In this document: piece after piece, positions 1 through 7,307 of the stretch
Layout of the letters: each line of letters begins with the position of its first letter
Numbering within the stretch: the first letter of the stretch is position 1
Assembly (NCBI GenBank): GCA_003820635.1
Contig: RPOS01000054.1
Span: forward strand, 1-18,454
From: Verrucomicrobiaceae bacterium
GTDB taxonomy: Bacteria > Verrucomicrobiota > Verrucomicrobiae > Verrucomicrobiales > Akkermansiaceae
Direction of reading: 5' to 3'
Length of the DNA stretch: 18,454 bases
The notes under the pieces: generated by a model
Database searches by the model: none
The model's input: only the letters and a program-made list of their open reading frames with translations
What the model was told of the DNA's origin: nothing
Program-made: the position numbers and the translations under genes

Positions 1-209
1 CCCAACGCCTCCAAGTGCTCGCGGATGGCCGCCAGCGCCTGATCGAACTCGACGAGTCCCTCCTGGTAACGCATGGCAAGTTGGTCATTCGGCGCGGTGC
101 GCACCATTTCCGCAATGCGCTCGCGGGCGGCCTGGAACTCCGCCAGATGCGGGCGCGGATCCTCGTCCGGTCCGAGACCGAGGATTTTGCGGGCTTCCGA
201 TGAATCCAT
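1..209 (-). CDS. Unidentified small helical protein, N-terminal part only
   Basis: An open frame reads from an ATG at 209 down to the left edge with no stop, giving 69 codons. It starts MDSSEARKILGLGPDEDPRP and is rich in Ala, Glu and Arg. The pattern is that of two or three amphipathic helices, roughly residues 4-12, 21-36 and 45-68. The 'A..ILGL' opening followed by 'DP' and a long charged helix loosely resembles a J-domain, but no HPD tripeptide is visible, so I do not call it DnaJ-like with any certainty. It begins 15 bases after the nadE stop on the same strand, which suggests co-transcription with nadE. No Shine-Dalgarno sequence precedes the ATG. The C-terminal part lies outside the window. 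Confidence 0.6.
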   Translation of the reverse strand, partial: MDSSEARKILGLGPDEDPRPHLAEFQAARERIAEMVRTAPNDQLAMRYQEGLVEFDQALAAIREHLEAL

Positions 210-224
210 GGCGGTGGGGAATTT

Positions 225-1862
225 CTAACCGATGAAGCGTTGCACGATGGGCATGCGGCGGCCGATGCCGAAGGCTTTGGAGGTCACGCGCAGGCCGGGC
301 GCGGCCTGGTGACGCTTCCACTCGTTGAGGTCCACGCGGCGCTGCACCCAGCGCACGGTGTTTTCATCGAACCCGCGCGAGACGATCTCGTCGGTGGAGA
401 GATGATGTTCGACATATAACTCGAGAATGCCATCGAGGATCTCATAGGGCGGCAGTGAGTCCTGATCCTTCTGGTCCGGCCGCAGCTCGGCGCTGGGCGG
501 CTTGTCGATGGTGTTCCAAGGGATGATCTCGCGCTCGCGGTTGATCCAGCGCGCCACCTGATAGACGCGGGTTTTCGGCAAGTCCGAAATCACGGCGAGG
601 CCGCCGTTCATGTCGCCGTAAATGGTGCAGTAGCCCACGGCGAGTTCGCTCTTGTTGCCGGTGGTCAGAAGCAAGTGATTCTCCTTGTTGGAAAGCGCCA
701 TGAGCAACAGCCCGCGGATCCGCGCCTGCATGTTCTCCTCGGTGACGTCTTCCGGTTTGCCCTCGAAAACGGGCCGCATGGTTTCCTTGATCGCTTCAAA
801 GGGAGCGCTGATGGAAACCTCGTCGCAGCGGATGCCGAGGTTTTCCGCCAGCGCGAACGAGTCCTCCACGCTGCCGCGCGAGGAATACGGGCTGGGCATG
901 GTGAGGCCGCGGACGTTTTGCGCGCCCAGCGCGTCGGCGGCGATCACTGCGGTGAGCGCGGAGTCGATGCCACCGCTGAGGCCGAGGCAGACGCTGGAAA
1001 AACCGCACTTGGTGACGTAGTCGCGCAGGCCGAGCACCAGCGCCTGATAGATATGTGATGGCTCGCTGTCATCAAGCGGCGCGTCGTTTTCCACCGGTTC
1101 GAAGGGATCAACGACCTGGCAGGTCTCGGTGAAGCCGGGAACTTGGATCTGGATGCGGCCGTTGGCCCCGGCGACGAGCGAGTGACCATCGAAGATGAGT
1201 TGGTCGTTCGCGCCGACGGTGTTGCAATAAACCACGGGGGCTTTCACGCGGCGGGCAATGCCACCGATCATGGCGCGACGCAGCGCGGGCTTGCCGAGGT
1301 GGAAGGGCGAGGCGCTGAGGTTGAGCAACAAGTCGATGCCCTTGGCGGCGAGTTCATCCACCGGATCGCGGTCATAGAACGGGCGCTGCAGATAATCCTC
1401 GGTCCAGATGTCCTCGCAGATGGTCACGCCGATGCGTTTGCCATGCCACTCGACCGGTTCGCAGGATTCGCCGGGCTCGAAGTAGCGGCGCTCGTCGAAC
1501 ACATCGTAGGTGGGCAGCAGGGTTTTCCAGAAACGATGGCGGATTTCCCCGCGCTCGAGCCAGTCGGCGGCGTTGCGAAACGGCTTGCCCGGACGCGTGG
1601 GATGGTGGTGGTCCACGTAGCCGACAAGCAATGGAGTCTCGCGGATTTCCCCGGCGAGGTAATCGAGCGCCTGCAGGCATTTCGGCACGAACTGGGATTT
1701 GAACACCAGATCGCGCGGCGGATAGCCGGCCAACGACATCTCCGGCGTGAGCACGAGATCCGCACCTGCCTCGAGACACTCGCGGTAAGCGGCGAGGATG
1801 CGTTTGGCGTTGCCGGGAAAGTCACCGACCACCGGGTTGATTTGCGCGATGCCGATCTTCAT
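225..1862 (-). CDS. nadE: NAD+ synthase, glutamine-hydrolysing
   Basis: This 545-residue protein catalyses the last step of NAD biosynthesis: ATP-dependent amidation of nicotinic acid adenine dinucleotide, with ammonia drawn from glutamine. Residues 1 to about 265 form a nitrilase-type amidase domain whose catalytic triad is visible: Glu41 in LTPEMSLAGYPPRDL, Lys113 in FWKTLLPTYDVFDE and Cys149 in GVTICEDIW. Residues from about 270 to the end form the synthetase domain, with the ATP-pyrophosphatase P-loop SGGIDS at 296-301 and TTGNKSELAVGY further on. The length matches two-domain bacterial NadE. The ATG at 1862 begins the conserved MKIGIAQINP strand, so the start is secure. The gene is divergent from tatC across 151 bases and is followed closely by the small gene at the left edge. 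Confidence 0.97.
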   Translation of the reverse strand: MKIGIAQINPVVGDFPGNAKRILAAYRECLEAGADLVLTPEMSLAGYPPRDLVFKSQFVPKCLQALDYLAGEIRETPLLVGYVDHHHPTRPGKPFRNAADWLERGEIRHRFWKTLLPTYDVFDERRYFEPGESCEPVEWHGKRIGVTICEDIWTEDYLQRPFYDRDPVDELAAKGIDLLLNLSASPFHLGKPALRRAMIGGIARRVKAPVVYCNTVGANDQLIFDGHSLVAGANGRIQIQVPGFTETCQVVDPFEPVENDAPLDDSEPSHIYQALVLGLRDYVTKCGFSSVCLGLSGGIDSALTAVIAADALGAQNVRGLTMPSPYSSRGSVEDSFALAENLGIRCDEVSISAPFEAIKETMRPVFEGKPEDVTEENMQARIRGLLLMALSNKENHLLLTTGNKSELAVGYCTIYGDMNGGLAVISDLPKTRVYQVARWINREREIIPWNTIDKPPSAELRPDQKDQDSLPPYEILDGILELYVEHHLSTDEIVSRGFDENTVRWVQRRVDLNEWKRHQAAPGLRVTSKAFGIGRRMPIVQRFIG

Positions 1863-1921
1863 GGGGCGCGCAAGGGAACACCGGAGCCGGATGCAGGCAA
1901 AAGGAAAAAACCATTAACTTT

Positions 1922-1939
1922 CCCGGCCGCAATGCCGGG
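1922..1939. other. GC-rich stem-loop between nadE and tatC
   Basis: CCCGGC and GCCGGG form a perfect 6-bp stem around the six-base loop CGCAAT. Read on the minus strand, in the nadE leader, the stem is followed after a few bases by an A/T-rich stretch that ends in six T. That is loosely terminator- or attenuator-like, but the T run is not adjacent to the stem. No convincing -35/-10 pair was found for either divergent gene in 1863-2013. Confidence 0.4.
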
Positions 1940-1983
1940 CGGCAGGCGCGTTTCCACTCACATCCGCCCTTGCCGTGCGGGCC

Positions 1984-2007
1984 GGGGGCGGATTGAATCC
2001 CGCCCCC
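1984..2007. repeat. Palindrome with GGATTGA core, just upstream of tatC
   Basis: GGGGGCGG and CCGCCCCC form a perfect 8-bp stem around the loop ATTGAATC. It ends six bases before the tatC ATG, so in a transcript the hairpin would sit directly against the start codon. The loop sequence and G/C arms recur at 7266-7283 and 12384-12400, which suggests a small family of dispersed intergenic palindromes rather than a promoter-specific element. Confidence 0.5.
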
Positions 2008-2013
2008 ACCGGC

Positions 2014-3318
2014 ATGTATCTGCTGAAAAAAGTCATCCAGCTCCGGGAAAACTCCCACCCGGATCACGAAAAGCCGTTTCTCGAGCACCTCGAGGATCTG
2101 CGGGTGATGATCACGCGCGTCGTCGTCACCCTGATCGTCTCAATGGTGGTGTGCTTCATGTTCCAGAAGCAACTGATGGAAGTGCTGCGCCGGCCGGTGG
2201 AACAGGTGTGGATCACCCAACTGCAGGAGAAACTGCCGCAAGACACCGCGGAAGCCCCCAAGCCACTGGACGTGGACGCATGGGAGCAGGCCAAATCGCT
2301 CGAACATGCGGCCGCCGGGCTGGATGCCGGGCAGCGTGAGTTGTTCTATCAATCCAGCGATCCGGAGTCCGCCTTTCACGCAAAGTCAGTGGCGCTGCTG
2401 CGCGCCGTGCTCGCGCTGCCGGAGGAGAACCGCGCGGATTTCCTCGCCGCGCTGGACGTGCCGGCGGATCTGAGGCGGCAGGTGGAGGCCTTGGTGAAAT
2501 CCGCGCCAAGCCCCGAGGTGGACGGCCGCGGCAATCTCCGGCTGATGTCCGCGCTCAAGCCAACGGAAACATTCATGCTCTCGATGAAGCTGTCGTTTTT
2601 CGCGGGCATCATCGTGGCCTTTCCGCTGCTGTTGATGTTCGTGCTGCAGTTTGTGCTGCCCGGCCTGCACGCCAACGAGAAGCGCCTGTTGTGGCCGGCG
2701 ATGCTGGTGGGCTTCGGGTTGTTTCTCGGCGGCGTGCTCTTCGCCTACTATGCGGTGCTGCCGCGGGCGCTGTTGTTTTTCTACGAATGGAGCGGGAATC
2801 TCGGGGTTTCCAACGATTGGCGGATCGGCGAATACATATCCTTCGCCACGCAGTTCACGCTGCTCTTCGGCCTGTCCTTCGAGCTGCCGGTGGTGGTGAT
2901 GGTGTTCGTGAAACTCGGCCTGTTGAGTTATGAGACCATGTCCCGCACGCGGTCTTACGCCATCCTGGGCATCTTCGTCACCGCGGCCATACTCACCCCC
3001 ACGCCGGACGCCTTCACGCTGGTGCTCATGGCACTGCCGATGATGCTCCTTTACGAGCTTTGCATCTGGCTCGCCTGGCTGGACCGCCGGAAAAACCGCA
3101 TTGCCGAGGAGCAGGAAGCCCGCGAGCGCGAGGAACGCCTGCTGGCCGCCGGCCCTGCCGTGCCCCCGCAAGCGGATGATGCGCCGCAGCCGGACATCCC
3201 TGTGGATGAACCCGGCGATGATGGCTGGACCGACGATTACGAGCAGCAGGAGTTTCACGATTTCCCGGAGCTGCCGGAAACTCCACCCGCTGGGGACGAC
3301 CCGCCGGACAAGCCCTGA
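2014..3318 (+). CDS. tatC: Sec-independent protein translocase TatC, with large periplasmic insertion
   Basis: TatC is the substrate-receptor subunit of the twin-arginine pathway, which exports folded proteins across the inner membrane. Visible family features include FLEHLEDLR near the N-terminus (residues 22-30), Phe213 and Glu222 in the FVLPGLHANEKR stretch (equivalent to E. coli Phe94 and Glu103), GLSFELPV at 286-293 and TPTPDAF at 328-334. About six hydrophobic segments can be seen, the first at about 32-50. At 434 residues it is far longer than the usual 240-260. About 100 extra residues lie between TM1 and TM2 (about 52-184), in the first periplasmic loop, and an acidic Pro-rich tail follows residue 360. 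I chose the ATG at 2014 because the 13 upstream codons are low-quality Gly/Pro sequence that overlaps a palindrome. No tatA or tatB is present here. The next gene starts 12 bases downstream. Confidence 0.93.
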   Translation: MYLLKKVIQLRENSHPDHEKPFLEHLEDLRVMITRVVVTLIVSMVVCFMFQKQLMEVLRRPVEQVWITQLQEKLPQDTAEAPKPLDVDAWEQAKSLEHAAAGLDAGQRELFYQSSDPESAFHAKSVALLRAVLALPEENRADFLAALDVPADLRRQVEALVKSAPSPEVDGRGNLRLMSALKPTETFMLSMKLSFFAGIIVAFPLLLMFVLQFVLPGLHANEKRLLWPAMLVGFGLFLGGVLFAYYAVLPRALLFFYEWSGNLGVSNDWRIGEYISFATQFTLLFGLSFELPVVVMVFVKLGLLSYETMSRTRSYAILGIFVTAAILTPTPDAFTLVLMALPMMLLYELCIWLAWLDRRKNRIAEEQEAREREERLLAAGPAVPPQADDAPQPDIPVDEPGDDGWTDDYEQQEFHDFPELPETPPAGDDPPDKP

Positions 3319-3330
3319 CGCGCCTCTGCC

Positions 3331-4176
3331 ATGCCCGCCTCCAAAGCCTCCACTGAAGCCAGCACCCGCTCGCCATTCGCGGGCTGCGCCATCCTCATCG
3401 CCGCCTTGCTGGTGATGGTGTTCCTGATCGGTTTTTCGACTTTCTCCTTGTTCCGCCAGTTCAATGAGATCGCGAAGTTCACCGCGGAAAAACCCGTTGA
3501 GCTGGAAGTTTCCCCACTGGAAGACCAGGAGGCCGCGCTCAATGACCTCGCCGAACGCATCGAGGCCTTCCGCCAGCAACTCTCCGGCGACGCCGAGGCC
3601 ACACTCGCCCTCAGCCCTGCCGAGTTGAACCTGGCCATCGCCACCTACGCGCCCTTCAAGGATCTGCGCGGCACCTTCCGCGTTCTCAGCGCGGAGGGCG
3701 AGACGCTGCGCATTGCCATTTCCTTCCCGCTCAATGGCAAGCCGCGGCTGACCCGCGAGGACGAAAGCGGCTGGATCACCTCGGACCCGCGTTTCCTCAA
3801 CGGCACCCTCATCGCCCGGCCGGCCTTGTTGAAACACGAAGTCGTCCTGAAGCTCGACAACCTCGAAGTCCCTGGAGCCGCCGTGCCGCGCGAGTTCATC
3901 GAGCAGATGTCGCCCTACCGCATCACCGAGCGCTACCTCACCCACCCCGAGCTCGGCCCCGCCATGGCGAGACTGACGCGCGTCGGCATATCCGATGGCC
4001 GCCTCGTCCTCACCCGCACGCCCGGCGAGACACCCGCAGACACCATCACCGATGCGCAGGTGGACAAGGCCGGCAGCCGTTTTTTCACCGTTCTTGGAGT
4101 GGCTGCCAGCTTGTTTTTGATCTTTGCCGGCATCGTCATTTTCCTCGGATTCCGCGGAAAAGCCGCACGCCAATAA
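3331..4176 (+). CDS. Two-TM membrane protein of unknown function
   Basis: The product is 281 residues. A hydrophobic segment at about 15-39 and a second at about 251-274 leave a middle region of about 210 residues that should face the periplasm. That region opens with a short coiled-coil-like helix (about 60-85), followed by LSPAELNLAIA and alternating beta-type sequence with FPLNGKPR and FLNGTL. The 'aELN..ia' opening and the beta pattern recall DUF2140/YpmS-type or other lipid-binding (TULIP-like) domains, but this is a weak resemblance and I assign no function. It starts 12 bases after tatC on the same strand and is probably co-transcribed with it. No Shine-Dalgarno sequence is present. 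A 69-base gap containing a short A/T-rich patch separates it from the next gene. Confidence 0.8.
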   Translation: MPASKASTEASTRSPFAGCAILIAALLVMVFLIGFSTFSLFRQFNEIAKFTAEKPVELEVSPLEDQEAALNDLAERIEAFRQQLSGDAEATLALSPAELNLAIATYAPFKDLRGTFRVLSAEGETLRIAISFPLNGKPRLTREDESGWITSDPRFLNGTLIARPALLKHEVVLKLDNLEVPGAAVPREFIEQMSPYRITERYLTHPELGPAMARLTRVGISDGRLVLTRTPGETPADTITDAQVDKAGSRFFTVLGVAASLFLIFAGIVIFLGFRGKAARQ

Positions 4177-4245
4177 GCCCCGCCGGAAAAGTTTTTGCAT
4201 AAATCTCCATCCCCGCCTCGTTTACACCACACCATCGCAGGCCCC

Positions 4246-5526
4246 ATGAAACCGCTCCTCTATCGCGCCGCATTGCTCGGCCTTGCCCTCACGGCCTGGT
4301 CACCCGCCAAAGAATCCATGGAAGCCGCCAAGCCTGCCGAAGCTGCGGAAGCCGCCAAACCCGCGGAGCCCGCCAAGCCAGAAAACCCCGAGCTGGAAGC
4401 CAAACGCAAGGAGCAGGAAGCCCTCTCCATCGACAACAAACTCGAAGCCGAACGCCTCACCAAGGCCACCAATACCATGCGTGCCGAGGTCGCCCGCCTC
4501 AAGCTGGAGCGCGAGCTCATGACCGAGACGCTCGCTCTGGAAGACACCCGCCGCCAGGCCGCCCTCAAGCAGGAACTCGCCCAGCTGGAAGCCGAAAAAG
4601 AACGCATCTCCCGCGAAAACGACCTCGCCAAGACCCGCGCCGAAAAACTCACCAACGACCTCAAGGTCGCCCAGACCGAGGCCTCGCTGGAAATCACCCG
4701 GCTTCAGAATGAAATCACCCGTTTCGATACCGAGGCCAAGCGCGAGAGCTACGCGGACTCCAAGCCCGTCTATGTGAAAAATCCGCTGCGCGAGGACGGC
4801 ACCCTCGTCATTTCCGACCGCCGTATCCCCCTCAACGGCATGATCTCCACCAACACTGCGGACTTCATCACCAACCGCATCGACTACTGGAACAACAAGG
4901 ACCGCGAACTGCCCATCTTCATCGTCATCGACTCTTCGCCAGGCGGCTCCGTGATGGCCGGCTACCGGATTCTCAAGTCCATGGAAGCCAGCGACGCACC
5001 GGTGCACGTGGTGGTGAAATCCTTCGCCGCCTCGATGGCCGCCGCCATCACCACCCTCGCCAAGGAATCCTATGCATATCCAAACGCCGTGATCCTCCAC
5101 CACCAGATCAGCGCGCAGGTCATGGGCCAGATGAACCTCACCCAGCAGCGCGAGTTTCATGAAGAATGCACCCGTTGGTGGGTCCGCTTCGGCACACCCA
5201 TCGCGGACAAGATGGGCATCACCGCGGACGAGTTGATCAAACGCATGTATGCCCACTCCACCAGTGGCGACTGGAATGAATTCGGCGAGGATGCCCAGAA
5301 GCTCAAGTGGGTGAACCACATCGTCCAAGGCATCGATGAAACCTCCTTCACCAAAGACCCGGATGCCGCCCCTGCCGCCAGCCCGGTCACACCAGCACCC
5401 GGCCGGCCCAACGCGCTCGTCGAGGAAATCGATGCCGATGGCAAGCCCTTCGTCTGGCTGCCACGCCTCGATCCCAAGGACGTCTATTTCCTCTACAATC
5501 CGGACGGCTACTACCGCATGCGGTGA
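4246..5526 (+). CDS. Exported coiled-coil ClpP-fold serine protease
   Basis: The product is 426 residues. It opens with a basic-hydrophobic signal peptide (about residues 1-20), then a low-complexity linker with EAAKPAE at 26-32 and 35-41. A charged coiled coil covers about 48-165, and a ClpP/crotonase-fold protease domain covers about 185-365. Family motifs are the strand IFIVIDSSPGGSV at 224-236 (the ClpP 'NSPGG' oxyanion strand), FAASMAAAI with nucleophile Ser263, and ILHHQ with His286 aligning to the ClpP catalytic histidine. Asp342 is a candidate third residue but is less certain. A tail after 370 ends in an aromatic patch. I start at 4246 because the 17 codons upstream give no signal peptide context, whereas MKPLLYRAALLGLAL does. 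It lacks the ClpP features for docking ClpX/ClpA, so I infer ATP-independent proteolysis in the periplasm, comparable to other secreted ClpP-like/SDH-type proteases. Confidence 0.82.
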   Translation: MKPLLYRAALLGLALTAWSPAKESMEAAKPAEAAEAAKPAEPAKPENPELEAKRKEQEALSIDNKLEAERLTKATNTMRAEVARLKLERELMTETLALEDTRRQAALKQELAQLEAEKERISRENDLAKTRAEKLTNDLKVAQTEASLEITRLQNEITRFDTEAKRESYADSKPVYVKNPLREDGTLVISDRRIPLNGMISTNTADFITNRIDYWNNKDRELPIFIVIDSSPGGSVMAGYRILKSMEASDAPVHVVVKSFAASMAAAITTLAKESYAYPNAVILHHQISAQVMGQMNLTQQREFHEECTRWWVRFGTPIADKMGITADELIKRMYAHSTSGDWNEFGEDAQKLKWVNHIVQGIDETSFTKDPDAAPAASPVTPAPGRPNALVEEIDADGKPFVWLPRLDPKDVYFLYNPDGYYRMR

Positions 5527-5560
5527 TATGATCCGCCGCACGTAGCGCCGCACACGTATC

Positions 5561-6343
5561 ATGCTTGAAGACGACTTCACCTACGTCCTGCGCAAGGCGC
5601 TTGCGGGCCATCAACTCGCGCCTGCCGAGGCCGCCGCACAGGCCGGCATCGCCGAGCACGCCGTGCTTTCATTCCTGCGCGGCAGTTTCTCGGCCGAGAC
5701 CGCCCGCAGGCTTGCACCCGTGCTGGGTCTCAACGCGCAGGCCTTCGCGGCGCACAGCACCTATCAGCCAAAGCCGCTCCCGTTGCCACAAATCCACCGG
5801 CTGGACCTGCCATTCGGCAAGGAACAGGTCAACGCATGGCTGCTCCAGGCCGGCGGCGAGTGGATTCTCTTCGATGCCGGTTGTGAACCACGCGACCTGG
5901 TCCGCGCCATCACACCGCACTGCGGCCGCCTGCCGGACCGCGCCTTCATCACCCATGCCCACCGCGATCACGTCGGCGGGCTGGATCATTTGTTAGAAGC
6001 CGGCGTGCCCGTCCACTCCGCCGGGCTGCCGGGCACCATTTTCATGAAACCGGGAGACACCGTCATTTGCGGCCCGCTCACCGTCCGCGCCTGCGATCTA
6101 TCAGGTCACTTCGTCCCGGCACTCGGTTATCACATCGGGGGACTGCAAGCACCGGCCCTCGTCACTGGAGACGCGCTCTTTGCCGGCTCCATCGGCGGCT
6201 GCGCGTCACCCGGGCTCTATCAACAAGCGCTGCGCCACCTGCGGCACACGCTCGCCCCGCTGCCGGAAGCCACCGTGCTGCTGCCCGGCCACGGCCCGGC
6301 CACCACGCTGGGCGAGGAGCAGACGGGCAATCCGTTTTTGTGA
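5561..6343 (+). CDS. Metallo-beta-lactamase-fold hydrolase with N-terminal helix-turn-helix
   Basis: The product is 260 residues. Residues about 5-62 are helical and look like an XRE-type helix-turn-helix (AEAAAQAGIAEHAVLSFLRG, then LAPVLGLNAQAF). From about 78 onward the sequence is an MBL hydrolase core with a complete metal site: THAHRDH gives His132, His134, Asp136 and His137, and His183, Asp204 (TGDALFAG) and His244 (LPGHGPAT) supply the rest. This is the glyoxalase II-like arrangement, so a hydrolytic enzyme acting on a thioester, phosphoester or similar bond is likely; the substrate cannot be read from the sequence. It lies 34 bases after the protease gene on the same strand and runs convergently towards ppk2, with 33 bases between them. 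The 34-base gap holds an imperfect direct repeat (CGCCGCACGTA at 5534 and CGCCGCACACGTA at 5546). Confidence 0.88.
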   Translation: MLEDDFTYVLRKALAGHQLAPAEAAAQAGIAEHAVLSFLRGSFSAETARRLAPVLGLNAQAFAAHSTYQPKPLPLPQIHRLDLPFGKEQVNAWLLQAGGEWILFDAGCEPRDLVRAITPHCGRLPDRAFITHAHRDHVGGLDHLLEAGVPVHSAGLPGTIFMKPGDTVICGPLTVRACDLSGHFVPALGYHIGGLQAPALVTGDALFAGSIGGCASPGLYQQALRHLRHTLAPLPEATVLLPGHGPATTLGEEQTGNPFL

Positions 6344-6376
6344 GCCCGCGGCAAATCCGGCGCGGTGCTGGAGCCA

Positions 6377-7204
6377 TCAATCCTCGATGCGGACTCCCTT
6401 CGGATCCCAGTCGATCTCCGGCAGCTTCATGTCGAGCTTGCGCAGCGTGTCCACCATGATGCGGGCCACGCACAAGTTGCGATACCACTTGCGGTCCGCC
6501 GGCACCACGAACCACGGCGCGAACTCGGTGGAGGTCTTGCCCATCACATCCTGATAGGCAGCCATGAAATCATCCCAGCGCTTGCGGTCCGCAAGATCGT
6601 CCGGGTTGAATTTCCAATGCTTCACCGGATTCTGCAGCCGCGCCTCCAGTCGCTTCTTCTGCTCCTCCTTGGAGATGTGCAGGAAAATCTTCACGATCGT
6701 GGTGCCCTCCTCCGCCAGCATCCGCTCGAACTCCACAACATGCCGCTGCCGGCGCTTCCACACCTCGTCCGCAAACAACCTCTTCACCCGCACGGCGATG
6801 ATGTCCTCATAATGGCTGCGGTTGAAAATGACCAGTTGCCCGCGGTGCGGCACCTTGGAATGCACCCGCCACAGGAAATCATAGGACAACTCCTCCTCGC
6901 TCGGCTTCTTGAACGAGCGGACGTGGATGCCCTGCGGATCGATGTGCGAGAACACATGCTTGATGCAGCCGTCCTTGCCGCCGGTGTCCATCGCCTGCAT
7001 CACCACCAGCACGCGATGCTTGTTCTGCGCGTAGAGCATTTTCTGCATCTCCTGGAGCTGGTCCTGCAAAACGCGGAACTGCGCTTCGAACTCGGACTTG
7101 CCCTCACCCTGAAACAAGGTCTTCTCGCGGCTGTCGATCTTCGAAAAATCCAGCTTGCCGCCGGGTTTCACCCAATATCTTTCCAACGCTCCGATCACTG
7201 GCAT
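6377..7204 (-). CDS. ppk2: Polyphosphate:nucleotide phosphotransferase, PPK2 family
   Basis: This 275-residue cytoplasmic kinase transfers phosphate between inorganic polyphosphate and nucleoside mono- or diphosphates. The P-loop kinase core is visible: Walker A AMDTGGKDG at 71-79, the PPK2 signature with Walker B IFNRSHYEDII at 126-136, and a basic lid region KKRLEARLQNPVKHWKF at 183-199. The length, the single domain, and the order 'PQG..V.SFK.PS.EEL..DFLWR.H' fit class I/III PPK2, and the N-terminal extension best resembles class III enzymes that act on AMP and ADP. The class assignment is inference. The ATG at 7204 gives the normal family N-terminus. It is divergent from the Ppx-like gene (103 bases between starts), so the two probably share a control region. 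Confidence 0.94.
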   Translation of the reverse strand: MPVIGALERYWVKPGGKLDFSKIDSREKTLFQGEGKSEFEAQFRVLQDQLQEMQKMLYAQNKHRVLVVMQAMDTGGKDGCIKHVFSHIDPQGIHVRSFKKPSEEELSYDFLWRVHSKVPHRGQLVIFNRSHYEDIIAVRVKRLFADEVWKRRQRHVVEFERMLAEEGTTIVKIFLHISKEEQKKRLEARLQNPVKHWKFNPDDLADRKRWDDFMAAYQDVMGKTSTEFAPWFVVPADRKWYRNLCVARIMVDTLRKLDMKLPEIDWDPKGVRIED

Positions 7205-7249
7205 GTGCCGCTTATCCCGGGATCAGCCGCACATGACAAGCCCCGACTG

Positions 7250-7262
7250 GTGACGCTGTCAC
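7250..7262. promoter_or_regulatory. Candidate operator palindrome between ppk2 and ppx-like gene
   Basis: GTGAC-GCT-GTCAC is a perfect 13-base inverted repeat in the 103-base divergent intergenic region. It is close enough to both starts (46 bases from each) to act as a shared protein-binding site. One arm, CTGTCAC, resembles a single Pho-box half-site, but the required second direct repeat 11 bases away is absent. The binding protein is unknown. Confidence 0.4.
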
Positions 7263-7265
7263 ACA

Positions 7266-7283
7266 TTCGGGATTGAACCCGGA
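7266..7283. repeat. Stem-loop with GGATTGAA core upstream of ppx-like gene
   Basis: TTCGGG and CCCGGA form a 6-bp stem with one G-U pair and the loop ATTGAA. It lies 24 bases before the ATG at 7308. Loop and arms resemble the palindromes at 1984-2007 and 12384-12400. Confidence 0.4.
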
Positions 7284-7307
7284 GCCCGCACCCGCTGGAC
7301 TCAGCCG

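Noticed and set aside
1143..2339. 398-codon plus-strand open frame over nadE and the tatC start
   Set aside because: Overlaps two secure genes and has no domain-like sequence.
2386..4200. 604-codon minus-strand open frame opposite tatC and the membrane protein
   Set aside because: It mirrors the codon pattern of the two plus-strand genes, has His/Gly/Gln-rich low-complexity sequence and no recognisable domain.
4300..5580. 426-codon minus-strand open frame opposite the ClpP-like gene
   Set aside because: Phe/Gly/Val repetitive sequence that is the mirror of the Ala/Glu/Lys coiled coil.
7256..7265. Pho box before the ppx-like gene
   Set aside because: Only one CTGTCAC half-site is present, without the second repeat at 11-base spacing.
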